Part shown: positions 18,077 to 27,269 of the stretch, in pieces
Numbering within the stretch: position 1 is the first letter of the stretch
Layout: the number at the start of each line of letters is the position of its first letter
From: Novosphingobium arvoryzae
GTDB lineage: Bacteria > Pseudomonadota > Alphaproteobacteria > Sphingomonadales > Sphingomonadaceae
NCBI RefSeq assembly: GCF_014652615.1
Contig: NZ_BMZD01000002.1
Span: forward strand, 434,001-498,000
Length of the DNA: 64,000 nucleotides
Reading direction: 5' to 3'
The notes under the pieces: model-generated
Told to the model about the DNA's origin: nothing
What the model saw: only the letters and a program-made list of their open reading frames with translations
Database searches by the model: none
Program-made: the position numbers and the translations under genes

Positions 18077-19504
18077 ATGCTTCGCTTGCCCCCTGCCCTG
18101 ACCCCTGTCCTGACCCTTGCCTGTGCCGCGCTGTGCCTGTCCGTACCAGCCGCCGCACAGCCCCTGACCCCGGCTGAGCGGGCCGCGATCGAACGCGCCG
18201 TTACCGGCACCTTGCGCGAAACGCGGGTACCTTCGGCGCAGGTTGCCGTGGTGCGCGATGGGCAGCTGGTGTTCGAGGGTGCGTGGGGCAAAGCGGCGGA
18301 AACGATCCCGCAGGCGCGCCCCGACCTGCCCTATCAGATCGCGTCCAATTCCAAGCAGTTCATTGCCGCGCTGCTGCTGCTGCTGGAAAACGATGGCCGG
18401 CTCTCGCTGGATGAGCCGGTCGCGCGCTGGTTGCCGGACATATCGGGGGCAGACCGGATCACGCCGCGCCAGCTCCTGTCGCACACATCGGGCCTGCCGG
18501 ATTACTGGCCGCACGACTTTGCCTTTGCCGCCACGGCCGAACCGGTGACCCCGGACCAGATCATCGCCCGCTGGGGCCGCCAGCCGCTGGAATTCGAACC
18601 CGGCACGCGCTGGGAATATTCCAACACCGGCTATGTCGTGGCCGCCCGAATCGCGGAAATGGCGGGCGGTGCGCCGCTGTGGCAGCAGCTGGACCAGCGC
18701 CTGTTCGCCCCGCTGGGGATCAAGCCGCTGCCGCTGGACGACACCAACGCCGCAGGCTTTCCGCAGGGCTATCACCGCTATGCCACCGGCCCGGTCCGTC
18801 CGGCCAGGCCAGCCGCGCGCGGCTGGCTGTGGGCGGCAGGGGAACTGTCGATGACCGCAGCGGACCTGGCCCGCTGGAACATTGCCCGGATCAACCGCCA
18901 AGTGCTGCCGCCCGAGGACTGGGAGCAGATGGAAACCCCGGTGCGGCTGGCCGATGGTTCGCGCACGACATATGGCCTGGGCGTGGCGCGGCGCAGCGCG
19001 GGCGGGCGCACCCGGATCGAGCACGGCGGCGAATCGGTCGGCTTCCTGTCGCAGAACGCCGTGTGGCTGGACCAGCGCACCGCGGTCACCGTGCTGACCA
19101 ATGCCGATTACGGCGGCGCGGAGAACGCGCTGACCAACCGGATCGCCGCGATTGTGCTGCCCAAGCTGCCCCCGGTCCCGGCCCGCGTGGCGGATACGGG
19201 CGGGCGGGTCGATGAGATCCGGCACGTGCTGGCCGCGCTCGCCGCCGGCCAGATCGATCCGGCGCGCTTTACCCCCAACGCGCAGTATTACTTCATCCCC
19301 GGCGCACTGGCGGATTACCGCGCCAGCCTGTCCACCCTTGGCGCGCCGCTGTCGATCAGCAGCACTCGCTCACCCTGGCTGCGCGGTGGTTTCGTCGGAC
19401 GGGCCTATAGCGTGCGCTACAAGGCCCAGCGCTTTCGCCTGTCGACTTATGCCGAACCGGGCGAGAATGGCCGGTGGGAGCAGTTCATCCTTTACGCGGA
19501 TTAA
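18077..19504 (+). CDS. Exported serine hydrolase, beta-lactamase/PBP-like (class C fold)
   Basis: The 475-residue protein has a signal peptide (residues 1-28, PAAAQ). The active-site triad of the class C beta-lactamase / DD-peptidase fold is present: Ser90-x-x-Lys93 in IASNSKQF, the tyrosine motif YSN in WEYSNTGY, and HGG in IEHGGESVGF. A C-terminal lipocalin-like beta domain of about 100 residues follows. Substrates of this family range from D-peptides to esters, so the reaction is open. Its stop codon shares bases with the stop of convergent corA (TTAA). Confidence 0.85.
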   Translation: MLRLPPALTPVLTLACAALCLSVPAAAQPLTPAERAAIERAVTGTLRETRVPSAQVAVVRDGQLVFEGAWGKAAETIPQARPDLPYQIASNSKQFIAALLLLLENDGRLSLDEPVARWLPDISGADRITPRQLLSHTSGLPDYWPHDFAFAATAEPVTPDQIIARWGRQPLEFEPGTRWEYSNTGYVVAARIAEMAGGAPLWQQLDQRLFAPLGIKPLPLDDTNAAGFPQGYHRYATGPVRPARPAARGWLWAAGELSMTAADLARWNIARINRQVLPPEDWEQMETPVRLADGSRTTYGLGVARRSAGGRTRIEHGGESVGFLSQNAVWLDQRTAVTVLTNADYGGAENALTNRIAAIVLPKLPPVPARVADTGGRVDEIRHVLAALAAGQIDPARFTPNAQYYFIPGALADYRASLSTLGAPLSISSTRSPWLRGGFVGRAYSVRYKAQRFRLSTYAEPGENGRWEQFILYAD

Positions 19505-20499
19505 AGCCAGCCGATCCGCTTGAACCGCACATAGAGCCCGCCGCAGATCGCGAAGATCAGGCCGAGAACCGCCGGATAGCCCCACGGTTGACGCAACTCG
19601 GGCATATAATCGAAGTTCATGCCGTAAATCCCGGCAATCGCGGTCGGCACCGCCAGGATCGCGGCCCAGGCGGCCAGTTGCCGGGTCATTTCGCCCTGCC
19701 GGTGCTGTTCCAGCAGGCTGGCGGTTTCCACGATGCTGGCCAGCGTTTCCATCAGCCCCACCATCCGCCGCATCGTCCGCCGCACGTGGTCCTGCACGTC
19801 GCGGAACCAGACCCGCGCGGCCGGATCGATCACCGGCAGCTCGACCGTGGCGAGCCGTTCGCACATTTCCTCCATCGGGCCGACGATCCGCTGGAACCGG
19901 CGCAGCTGGCGGCGCAGGCGGAAGATGCGGCGGATGGTGGATGGTTCGGGGAACGTGTCGATCGCCCGCTCCTCCATGTCCTGCACCGCGCTTTCCAGCT
20001 TTTCCATGATCGGCTGATAGCCGTCGACGATATAGTCGAGGATCGCATGGGCGACATAGTCCGGTCCTTCGGCCAGCCGCTGCGCATCCGCTTCCAGCCG
20101 GGCGCGCAGCGCGGCGTGCGACCGGGTTGACCCGAACCGGACCGAGATCAGGAAATCCGGCCCGAGGAACAGCGCGGTCTGACCATAGGCGATCTTTTCG
20201 CCCTCCTCGATCATCGCGGTGCGCGCGACGATGAACAGGGTTGGCCCATAGGCTTCGACCTTGGGCATCTGCATCGGGTTCAGGGCGTCTTCCACTGCCA
20301 GCGGGTGCAGGCCGAACTGGCGCCGGACCAGGTCCATCTCCGCCTCGTCGGGTTCGGCCAGTCCGACCCAGTCAAACGCGCGTGCGGGCACTTTTCCGCG
20401 CGGCTGGCCGGTCAACGCCAGGGCGGTATCGACCGGCTGACCGGCGGCATAACGGCGGGCTGCGATGATTGCCATTGCATCGCAGTGCCAAACCCGCAT
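19501..20499 (-). CDS. corA: CorA-family magnesium/cobalt transporter
   Basis: The 332-residue protein has the CorA layout: a large acidic and helical cytoplasmic part, then two C-terminal membrane helices with the pore signature GMN in IYGMNFDYMPEL. It works as a pentamer moving divalent cations. I use the ATG at 20499; an ATG at 20475 would remove only 8 residues, and neither has a clear ribosome site. The end overlaps the convergent serine hydrolase by the four bases TTAA, which supply both stops. Confidence 0.92.
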   Translation of the reverse strand: MRVWHCDAMAIIAARRYAAGQPVDTALALTGQPRGKVPARAFDWVGLAEPDEAEMDLVRRQFGLHPLAVEDALNPMQMPKVEAYGPTLFIVARTAMIEEGEKIAYGQTALFLGPDFLISVRFGSTRSHAALRARLEADAQRLAEGPDYVAHAILDYIVDGYQPIMEKLESAVQDMEERAIDTFPEPSTIRRIFRLRRQLRRFQRIVGPMEEMCERLATVELPVIDPAARVWFRDVQDHVRRTMRRMVGLMETLASIVETASLLEQHRQGEMTRQLAAWAAILAVPTAIAGIYGMNFDYMPELRQPWGYPAVLGLIFAICGGLYVRFKRIGWL

Positions 20500-20582
20500 G
20501 ATGCTGGCAATCCCGCGCGTCTTGCGATACGTACGGCAATGAAACTTACAACAATGTCAATTTACCGGGGGAGAGCCCGAGC

Positions 20583-22091
20583 ATGAATGCCATTACGCCG
20601 ATCGAGGCCACTGCAACTACCGAGGAATGCCTCGACGTCCTGATCGTCGGCGCCGGGATTTCCGGCATCGGCATGGCCGTCCACTTGCGCAAGGACTGCC
20701 CCGGCAAGAGCTTCGCGATCCTCGACCGGCGCGAGCAGCTGGGCGGCACGTGGGACCTGTTCCGCTATCCCGGCATCCGGTCGGACAGTGACATGCACAC
20801 GCTGGGCTTTGCCTTTGCCCCGTGGAAGCATGAGAAGTCGATCGCGGATGGCCCGGCCATCCTGGAATACCTGAACGAGATCACCGACCAGTATGACCTG
20901 CGCAGCCACATGCGCTTTGGCCAGAAGGTCGTCTCGGCCGACTGGGACAGCGAGACCGCCCGCTGGACCGTCACGACCGAGGCTGCCGACGGCACGCTGA
21001 GCCGCGTGCAAGGCCGGTTCCTGTTCCTGGGATCGGGCTACTACGATTACGACGATCCCTATGACGCCGGCTTCAAGGGGCGCGAGGACTTCAAGGGCCA
21101 GATCATCCACCCGCAGTTCTGGCCGAAGGATTTCGACTACACCGGCAAGAAGGTCGTGGTGATCGGCTCTGGCGCGACCGCGGTGACCATCGTGCCGTCG
21201 ATGGCGCATGGCGGCGCGGCCCACGTCACCATGCTGCAACGCACGCCGACCTGGATGGTCAGCCGCCCCGCGCGTGACAAGTTCGCCAATACCCTGCGCA
21301 AGTTCCTGCCGGAAAAGGTCGCTTATGCGCTGACCCGCGCCAAGAACATCTTCCTGCAGGACCTGATGTTCAAGCGCGCCCGCAACGCGCCGGACAAGGT
21401 GAAGGATTTCCTAACCACCCAGCTCCGGCAGACCCTGGGCGACAACTACGATCCGCAGGCCTTCACCCCGCCCTACGATCCGTGGGACCAGCGCCTGTGC
21501 CTGGTGCCAGACGCCGATTTCTTCACCGCGATCAACGAAGGCAAGGCCTCGGTCGTCACCGACTATGTCGAATGCTTCGACGCCACGGGGATCAAGCTGC
21601 AATCCGGCAAGCATCTGGATGCCGACGTGATCGTTACCGCGACGGGCCTGAAGATGGTGTTCGCGGGCAAGATCGCGTGCAGCGTGGATGGCCAGCCGAT
21701 CGATTTTTCGAAGACGTTCTATTACCGCAACTGCATGTTCTCAAACGTCCCGAACATGGCCGGAGCGTTCGGCTATCTCAACGCGTCGTGGACGCTGCGG
21801 GTGGACATCATCGGCGATTACCTGACCCGGCTGCTCAATGCGATGGACGCCAACAACGTCCAAATCGCCGTGCCCGCCCTGCCCGACGATCAGCGCCCGG
21901 ATGAGGACGACGTGTTCGACTTCTCGTCCGGCTACATCCAGCGCGCCAAGCACATCATGCCGCGCAACGCGCCAACGCTGCCCTGGCGGCTCAATCAGGA
22001 ATATCGCAAGGACCGGGTGGACATGCGCCAGGCTCCGATCGACGATGGCGTAATGCAATTCCGCCGCGTCCGCGCAAAAGTTGATGCATAA
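20583..22091 (+). CDS. Flavin monooxygenase, Baeyer-Villiger type
   Basis: The 502-residue FAD/NADPH enzyme has two Rossmann motifs (VGAGISGIG near 22 and IGSGATA near 197). Between them lies FKGQIIHPQFW, which fits the Baeyer-Villiger fingerprint FxGxxxHxxxW. Such enzymes insert oxygen next to a ketone to make esters or lactones; the EthA-like group is the nearest I recognise. The substrate is unknown. It is a single gene: corA is divergent, and 54 nt separate it from the CinA-like gene. GGGGGAGAG precedes the ATG. Confidence 0.88.
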   Translation: MNAITPIEATATTEECLDVLIVGAGISGIGMAVHLRKDCPGKSFAILDRREQLGGTWDLFRYPGIRSDSDMHTLGFAFAPWKHEKSIADGPAILEYLNEITDQYDLRSHMRFGQKVVSADWDSETARWTVTTEAADGTLSRVQGRFLFLGSGYYDYDDPYDAGFKGREDFKGQIIHPQFWPKDFDYTGKKVVVIGSGATAVTIVPSMAHGGAAHVTMLQRTPTWMVSRPARDKFANTLRKFLPEKVAYALTRAKNIFLQDLMFKRARNAPDKVKDFLTTQLRQTLGDNYDPQAFTPPYDPWDQRLCLVPDADFFTAINEGKASVVTDYVECFDATGIKLQSGKHLDADVIVTATGLKMVFAGKIACSVDGQPIDFSKTFYYRNCMFSNVPNMAGAFGYLNASWTLRVDIIGDYLTRLLNAMDANNVQIAVPALPDDQRPDEDDVFDFSSGYIQRAKHIMPRNAPTLPWRLNQEYRKDRVDMRQAPIDDGVMQFRRVRAKVDA

Positions 22092-22145
22092 GTAAGCCGA
22101 AAGGCCCCTTGCGTAATGGCGCGGTTGCCGTAACGCTTGGGGCCT

Positions 22146-22907
22146 ATGGCTGAAACCGCACGCATCTGGACCGCCGCCCTGCTTGTCATCGGGGACGAGA
22201 TTCTCTCTGGCCGCACGCAGGACAAGAACGTGGCGCAAGTCGCCACCTGGCTCAACGTGCAGGGCATTCGCCTGCGCGAAGTGCGGATGGTGGCCGACGA
22301 CATGGACGCCATTGTCGAAGCGGTGAACACCCTGCGCGCGCGCAACGACTACCTGTTCACCACCGGCGGCATCGGCCCGACGCACGACGACATCACCGTG
22401 GACGCCATCGCGCAGGCGCTGGGCGTGGGCGTGGTGATCCATCCCGATGCCCGCGCCATTCTCGAAGGGTATTACGCCACGCGCGGCGGGCTGAACGAGG
22501 CGCGGCTGCGCATGGCCCGCGTGCCGGACGGCGCCAGCCTGATCCCCAACCGGATGTCCGGCGCACCGGGCATCCAGCACGGCAACATCTTCATCATGGC
22601 GGGCGTGCCCAGCATCACGGCGGGCATGCTCGACGCCCTTACCGGTACGCTCGAAGGCGGCCTGCCGGTGCTCTCTGCCACGGTCGGCTGCTGGGTTGCT
22701 GAAAGCGAGATCGCCGACCTGCTGCGCGAGACGGAGCGCCTGCACGACGATTGCCAGATCGGCAGCTACCCCTTCTTCCGCGACGGGCGCGTTGGCGCGA
22801 ACTTCGTGATCCGTTCGACCAGCGCGGCCATCCTCGAGGACGTCAGCGCCGCGCTCACCACGGGTCTGACCGCACTGGGCCGCGAAGCGGTGGCGGGTGG
22901 CATCTAG
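22146..22907 (+). CDS. CinA-like molybdopterin-binding domain protein
   Basis: The 253-residue protein starts at the ATG at 22146 (MAETARIWTAALLVIGDEIL). It has the MoaB/MogA-like fold of the CinA N-terminus: GDEILSGRTQDKN, TGGIGPTHDD and GAPGIQHGNIFIMAGVP. The C-terminal nicotinamide-nucleotide amidase domain of full CinA is absent, so it is the short stand-alone form often annotated as competence/damage-inducible protein A. The in vivo role of the short form is uncertain. It overlaps the next gene by 11 nt. Confidence 0.88.
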   Translation: MAETARIWTAALLVIGDEILSGRTQDKNVAQVATWLNVQGIRLREVRMVADDMDAIVEAVNTLRARNDYLFTTGGIGPTHDDITVDAIAQALGVGVVIHPDARAILEGYYATRGGLNEARLRMARVPDGASLIPNRMSGAPGIQHGNIFIMAGVPSITAGMLDALTGTLEGGLPVLSATVGCWVAESEIADLLRETERLHDDCQIGSYPFFRDGRVGANFVIRSTSAAILEDVSAALTTGLTALGREAVAGGI

Positions 22908-23439
22908 GGTCATTCTGGCGGCGCTGGCGCTCGGCTCTTGCGCCGCACCGCCAGCGAACGTGCTGGACCGGTTCGAGGCCACCCTCGCCGCGCAGGACAG
23001 TGCCACCGCCGCACTTGGCGCATGGTGCGCCGCACGTGGGATCGCCGCACCCGCGCGTATCAGTGCCGAGGTGCTGCCCGGCGGAATGCGCACCGACCCG
23101 GCGGACCTGCCCGCGCTGCTGCAACTGGAGGCACCGCCCGGCTATCGCCACGTCCGGCTGAGCTGCGGCGAAGCGGTCCTGTCCGAAGCCCATAACTGGT
23201 ATGTGCCGCAGCGCCTGACCCCGGCCATGAACGCCGCGCTGGCCACCAGCGACGTGCCCTTTGGCAAGGTTGCCGCACCGCTGCGCTATAGCCGCCAGCG
23301 CCTGTCCAGCCAGCGCGGGGCCGGGCCGGGCTGCCCGACCGACACGATCCTGACCCACCGCGCGCTGCTGCGCCTGCCCGATGGCGCGCCGCTGGCGCTG
23401 GTGACGGAATGCTACACCCCCGCCAACCTGCGGCGCTGA
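22897..23439 (+). CDS. Lipoprotein with chorismate-lyase-like features
   Basis: The 180-residue protein starts at GTG 22897 inside the CinA-like gene (11-nt overlap), giving a short lipoprotein signal with lipobox LALGSC. Later stretches resemble the chorismate lyase (UbiC) fold: SEAHNWYVPQRLTPAMN, DVPFGKVAAPLRYSRQR and HRALLRLPDGAPLALVTECY. The placement of Trp, Arg and the final Glu-x-Tyr is UbiC-like, but a periplasmic lipoprotein would not be expected to meet chorismate. I name only the similarity, not a function. Confidence 0.6.
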   Translation: MASRVILAALALGSCAAPPANVLDRFEATLAAQDSATAALGAWCAARGIAAPARISAEVLPGGMRTDPADLPALLQLEAPPGYRHVRLSCGEAVLSEAHNWYVPQRLTPAMNAALATSDVPFGKVAAPLRYSRQRLSSQRGAGPGCPTDTILTHRALLRLPDGAPLALVTECYTPANLRR

Positions 23440-23472
23440 TGCGCGCCTGATGCACAAAACGCCAGATCCGCA

Positions 23473-23512
23473 TAAACGAAAGGGCCGGGAAGGTTTCCCC
23501 TCCCGGCCCGTT
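23473..23512 (-). terminator. Intrinsic terminator of the secE-nusG-rplKA transcript
   Basis: A perfect 9-bp stem, GGGCCGGGA (23482-23490) with TCCCGGCCC (23501-23509), is followed on the minus strand by TTTCGTTT. It lies 23 nt after the rplA stop, so the transcript ends here rather than running into rplJL. Confidence 0.85.
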
Positions 23513-23534
23513 CATTGCGCGTATCGCGGCTGGA

Positions 23535-24236
23535 TCAGGCGCCCTGCACTTCCGTCAGGTCAACCTTGATGCCCGGGCCCATCGACGAGGACAGGCCGAT
23601 CTTGCGCACGTACTTGCCCTTCGAACCCGACGGCTTCGCCTTGACGATGGCGTCGACGAACGCGTCGAAGTTGGCCTTCAGCTGTTCGTTGGTGAACGAC
23701 AGCTTGCCCAGACCGCCGTGGATGATCCCGGCCTTTTCGACGCGGAATTCAACCTGGCCGCTCTTGGCCGCCTTGACGGCGTCGGCGACGTTCGGGGTCA
23801 CGGTGCCCAGCTTCGGGTTCGGCATCAGGCCCTTCGGACCCAGCACCTTGCCGAGACGGCCGACCAGACCCATCATGTCCGGCGTGGCGATCACGCGGCC
23901 ATAATCCAGGTTACCGGCCTGCATGTCTTCCAGCAGGTCTTCGGCGCCAACCTTGTCCGCACCGGCGGCCAGAGCGGCTTCGGCCTTGTCGCCGCGCGCG
24001 AACACGGCAACCTTGACGTCCTTGCCGGTGCCCGAGGGCAGCACGACCATGCCGCGGACCATCTGGTCGGCGTGACGCGGGTCAACGCCCAGGTTCAGCG
24101 AGACTTCCAGGCTCTCGTCGAACTTGGCGCTCTTGAGGTCCTTCAGCAGCTGGATGGCTTCTTCGACGCCATAGAGCTTCTGGTTGTCGCCCAGCTTTTC
24201 AACGAGGGCCTTCTGCTTCTTGGTCTGCTTGGCCAT
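23535..24236 (-). CDS. rplA: 50S ribosomal protein L1
   Basis: This is the L1 stalk protein of the large subunit, also the usual translational repressor of its own operon. The ATG at 24236 gives 233 residues beginning [16 protein letters not shown]. Family landmarks include [38 protein letters not shown] and [12 protein letters not shown]. Upstream in-frame codons are antisense filler. It is separated by 4 nt from rplK and followed by a strong terminator; rplJ, rplL and rpoBC are not next to it. Confidence 0.98.
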   Translation of the reverse strand: MAKQTKKQKALVEKLGDNQKLYGVEEAIQLLKDLKSAKFDESLEVSLNLGVDPRHADQMVRGMVVLPSGTGKDVKVAVFARGDKAEAALAAGADKVGAEDLLEDMQAGNLDYGRVIATPDMMGLVGRLGKVLGPKGLMPNPKLGTVTPNVADAVKAAKSGQVEFRVEKAGIIHGGLGKLSFTNEQLKANFDAFVDAIVKAKPSGSKGKYVRKIGLSSSMGPGIKVDLTEVQGA

Positions 24237-24240
24237 GTTC

Positions 24241-24672
24241 TCAGCCCTCCACAACCTGGAGGCCCATCGCGCGCGCGGAGCCTTCGATGATCTTGGTGGC
24301 GGCTTCAATGTCGTTGGCATTGAGGTCAGCCATCTTGGTCTGGGCGATTTCCGCCAGCTGCGAACGCTTGATCGTTCCCGCGCTGACCTTGCCCGGCTCC
24401 TTCGAACCCGACTTCAGGCCGGCGGCCTTCTTGATCAGGAACGAGGCCGGCGGCGTCTTGGTGACGAAGCTGAACGAGCGGTCCGCATAGACGGTGATCA
24501 CCGTCGGGATCGGCATGCCCTTTTCCAGTTCCTGCGTCGCGGCGTTGAACGCCTTGCAGAATTCCATGATGTTGACGCCGCGCTGACCCAGCGCCGGACC
24601 GATCGGCGGCGAGGGGGTGGCGCTGCCAGCTGCGACCTGCAGCTTGATATAGCCTTCAATTTTCTTGGCCAT
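24241..24672 (-). CDS. rplK: 50S ribosomal protein L11
   Basis: The 143-residue protein forms the base of the GTPase-associated stalk with 23S rRNA. It begins [20 protein letters not shown] and contains [17 protein letters not shown] and the C-terminal RNA-binding part ending VEG. GGAGG stands before the ATG at 24672. It is followed directly by rplA. The 174 nt before it, after nusG, hold a hairpin at the nusG end. Confidence 0.98.
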   Translation of the reverse strand: MAKKIEGYIKLQVAAGSATPSPPIGPALGQRGVNIMEFCKAFNAATQELEKGMPIPTVITVYADRSFSFVTKTPPASFLIKKAAGLKSGSKEPGKVSAGTIKRSQLAEIAQTKMADLNANDIEAATKIIEGSARAMGLQVVEG

Positions 24673-24823
24673 GGGTGGCCTCCTTTCTTCCTGTTGGACC
24701 GGCTGGGCCGGCCCGCAGAGTGAGCGGTCAAACGGTGACCCGAAGGCCCCCTTCCGCACGGAATCGCCCCGGCAAGGCCAGAGCGAAGCGGCGCGCGTAG
24801 GCGAATACGCGCGCCATTGCAAC

Positions 24824-24843
24824 TGCCGGGTTGCCCCGGCAGG
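24824..24843 (-). other. GNRA-capped hairpin just after nusG
   Basis: On the minus strand CTGCCGGG-GCAA-CCCGGCAG forms a perfect 8-bp stem with a GCAA tetraloop, beginning 3 nt after the nusG stop. No T-run follows, so it may stabilise or process the nusG 3' end or thin transcription into rplKA rather than end it. Confidence 0.55.
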
Positions 24844-24846
24844 TGG

Positions 24847-25383
24847 TTACTTGGACAGTTCGACCTGTTCGAAGTCGAGTTCGACCGGCGTGGCGCGACC
24901 GAAGATCGAGACCGACACCTTGACCCGGTTCTTGTCGAAGTCGAGTTCCTCGACCACGCCGGTGAAGCTGTTGAACGGCCCGTCGAGCACCTTGACCGAA
25001 TCCCCGATCTCGTAATCGACGCTGACGTGCTTCTTCGGCTCGGCCGCGGCGGCATCGCGCGCGCCGAAATAGCGGGCGGCTTCGCGGTCGGTGATCGCCT
25101 GCGGCTTGCCGTTCGGCCCGAGGAACCCGGTGACCTTGGCGGTGTTCTTGACGAGGTGATAGACGTCGTCGTTCAGGGTCAGCTTGGCCAGCACGTAGCC
25201 GGGCATGGTCTTGCGTTCGACCTGGACCTTCTTGCCGCGCTTCACTTCGGTCACGGTTTCGGACGGAACCTCGACCGCTTCGACCAGCGCTTCAAGGCCC
25301 AGGCGCTCCGCCTCGGCCAGGATCGAATCGCGGACCTTGTTCTCGAAGCCCGAATAGGCGTGGATGATATACCAGCGAGCCAT
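24847..25383 (-). CDS. nusG: Transcription termination/antitermination factor NusG
   Basis: NusG binds RNA polymerase and links it with Rho or the ribosome. The ATG at 25383 gives 178 residues: an N-terminal NGN domain (MARWYIIHAYSGFENKV; GYVLAKLTLND near 70) and a C-terminal KOW domain (GDSVKVLDGPFNSFTG, then DFEQVELSK). The longer upstream reading is out of family. It follows secE by 22 nt, as in most bacteria. Confidence 0.97.
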   Translation of the reverse strand: MARWYIIHAYSGFENKVRDSILAEAERLGLEALVEAVEVPSETVTEVKRGKKVQVERKTMPGYVLAKLTLNDDVYHLVKNTAKVTGFLGPNGKPQAITDREAARYFGARDAAAAEPKKHVSVDYEIGDSVKVLDGPFNSFTGVVEELDFDKNRVKVSVSIFGRATPVELDFEQVELSK

Positions 25384-25405
25384 GTGTCTCTCGTAACTTT
25401 CGAAA

Positions 25406-25600
25406 TCAGGCCAACGACAGCAGCCAGCGCACGATCGCGCCGAACAGCGAGTCCACGCCAAGGAAGAAGACGGCGAGGATCACCATCAGGATGCCCACGA
25501 AGATCGCGGTGGTGACGGTTTCCTGCCGCGTCGGCCAGACGACCTTGCGGGCTTCCGCCTGAACCTGACGCATGAATTCGCCGGGATTGAACTTGGCCAT
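25406..25600 (-). CDS. secE: Preprotein translocase subunit SecE
   Basis: The 64-residue short form of SecE has an amphipathic N-terminus (EFMRQVQAEARKVVWPTRQE, containing the invariant KVVWPT) and one membrane helix (TAIFVGILMVILAVFFLGVD). It clamps SecY in the inner membrane. It is the first gene of the secE-nusG-rplKA set; upstream on the strand is not tRNA-Trp directly but an unrelated membrane protein. Confidence 0.97.
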   Translation of the reverse strand: MAKFNPGEFMRQVQAEARKVVWPTRQETVTTAIFVGILMVILAVFFLGVDSLFGAIVRWLLSLA

Positions 25601-25665
25601 GGCTACTCAGCCCGTGCTGTTGAACGAAAAAACTCAAACCGTCCGCCGCGCCGGGAACAGCACCG

Positions 25666-25695
25666 CCCCGGCGCCCTCAGGAAGGGCTGCCGGGG
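25666..25695 (-). terminator. Stem-loop between the membrane gene and secE
   Basis: The outer stem CCCCGGC (25666-25672) pairs with GCCGGGG (25689-25695) and the inner stem GCCCT pairs with AGGGC. It lies about 40 nt after the membrane-protein stop. A T6 run on the minus strand lies a further 35 nt on, too far for classic termination. It probably separates the two units. Confidence 0.5.
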
Positions 25696-25733
25696 TGGCG
25701 AATGTTCTCCGATGTCGGAAGACACTCGCGCAC

Positions 25734-27236
25734 TTAGCTATCGCGCGGCGGTTTTGCAAGCTTGGCCAGGAAGGTGCCCTGCGCGCGCTTCACGATGACC
25801 GCGCCCTCGGGCAGGCTGACCGGATCATCCCGCCCGATATACCACAGCCAGTCCGCCTCGTGCGCGGGGCCATACTTGGCCAGTTCGATCGGCCGGCCCG
25901 GAAACCGCAACAGGCGGTGATAGGGATCGCGGTAAAAGGGGCCGCCCTGCTTGATGGTGATCATGTGCACCTTGGGCAGCGCGAAATTGGAATTGTTCAG
26001 CGCATCCAGCCGCACGATCGACCAGGCGCCGACATGCTCCTGCGGGTTATAGCCCCACTCGCTGCGCTCGGTCACGACCAGGCTGGCCACTTTCGCGCCG
26101 CGCGGCAGATCCTCGATCATGGTCAGCAGCCGCGCGGTGTGCTGCGATTCGCGGTACCAGTCCGCCGTGGTCAGCCCCAGCCGCCCCAGGAACAGCAGCG
26201 GCGCCAGCAGCAGCAGCCAGCGCGGCGTGCGCCAGGCCAGCGCCAGGCACCCCACCATCAGGCCGGTATAGATCATCCGCGCATCGACCAGGTCGCCACC
26301 GAAGATGTGGCGCGGCATCACCACCGCCAGCCCCAGCATCGCCACGGCCGCCCAGCCCAGCCGCCCGTCGAGCCGCCGGAAACACAGCGACAGGAACAGG
26401 ATCGCACCGATCAGGATCGCGCTGGCATAATCCAGCCACTCGATCTGATCCTTCATCGCCTGCTTCCAGATCGTCCACTTGTAGGTCAGCGCGTTGGTGC
26501 CATAGGATGCCAGTTCCTTGGTCCCTTCCCCCGCGAACAGCGTGGTCAGGAACGGCGCCATCAGCGGCCACGGGGCCACGAAGGGGCGCCAGCTCTTTTC
26601 GCGGTGCCATTCATAGGCAAAGACCATCACGCCCAGCGCGCCCCAGCCCGACACGTGGCACAGCCACACGCCCAGCCCGATCGGCACGAACAGCGGTTCG
26701 CGCCAGCGCTTGCCTTCCAGCCGCACCCACAGCGCGAACGCGAACAGCGCGCCGGCCAGCGACAGGCCGAAGTTGAGGAAACCCAACAGCATGGCCGGGG
26801 ACCAGACAAAGCACAGCGCCAGCATCGTGCCGACGCCGATCCGCCGCCGCAGCGTCCATTCGACCGCGATGATGCCAAGGCCGGTGGACAGCACGGTCAG
26901 CATGACCACGATCCGCCCCGCCGCCTCGATCCCGAACAGCTTGGCAAACGGCCAGATCAGCAGGTCCGCCCCCAGGTTGCCCATCAGGTGCCACTGGAAG
27001 CCATAATATGCCTTCAGGAACGGGCTTTCCGCGCGGTCGAGCATGATGTGGTAGCGCGCGAGGTGCGCGGCATAGTCCACCATCTGCGGATAACGTGCCA
27101 CCAGCACCGGCAGGCAGGCCAGCACCGCCAGCGCGATGGCGATCCACAGGGTCTGGCGCGGGGTGAATTCGCCCGACAGCCAAGATCGGCGGCCGCCCTC
27201 CGTACTGACCTGCTCGGCAAGAGGTTCGGCGGACAT
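25734..27236 (-). CDS. Polytopic membrane protein, GT-C-like layout, unknown function
   Basis: The 500-residue protein has about ten membrane segments from residue 27 to about 365, and a soluble C-terminal part (TADWYRESQHTARLLTMIEDLP onward) that is probably periplasmic. After the first helix comes PQMVDYAAHLARYHI, where the acidic residue in the first loop recalls GT-C glycosyltransferases; no firm family call is possible. It lies between tRNA-Trp and secE, a place normally without an intervening gene. It may be cotranscribed with the tRNA or have its own promoter in the 33-nt gap. Confidence 0.75.
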   Translation of the reverse strand: MSAEPLAEQVSTEGGRRSWLSGEFTPRQTLWIAIALAVLACLPVLVARYPQMVDYAAHLARYHIMLDRAESPFLKAYYGFQWHLMGNLGADLLIWPFAKLFGIEAAGRIVVMLTVLSTGLGIIAVEWTLRRRIGVGTMLALCFVWSPAMLLGFLNFGLSLAGALFAFALWVRLEGKRWREPLFVPIGLGVWLCHVSGWGALGVMVFAYEWHREKSWRPFVAPWPLMAPFLTTLFAGEGTKELASYGTNALTYKWTIWKQAMKDQIEWLDYASAILIGAILFLSLCFRRLDGRLGWAAVAMLGLAVVMPRHIFGGDLVDARMIYTGLMVGCLALAWRTPRWLLLLAPLLFLGRLGLTTADWYRESQHTARLLTMIEDLPRGAKVASLVVTERSEWGYNPQEHVGAWSIVRLDALNNSNFALPKVHMITIKQGGPFYRDPYHRLLRFPGRPIELAKYGPAHEADWLWYIGRDDPVSLPEGAVIVKRAQGTFLAKLAKPPRDS

Positions 27237-27269
27237 CGGCTCAAATCTGGCTGGGGGGATGGGCAGCGC

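Noticed and set aside
20532-20560. Operator or promoter in the corA/monooxygenase gap (TTGACA on the minus strand at 20555-20560)
   Set aside because: No -10 at proper spacing and the repeat is not symmetric enough to support a call.
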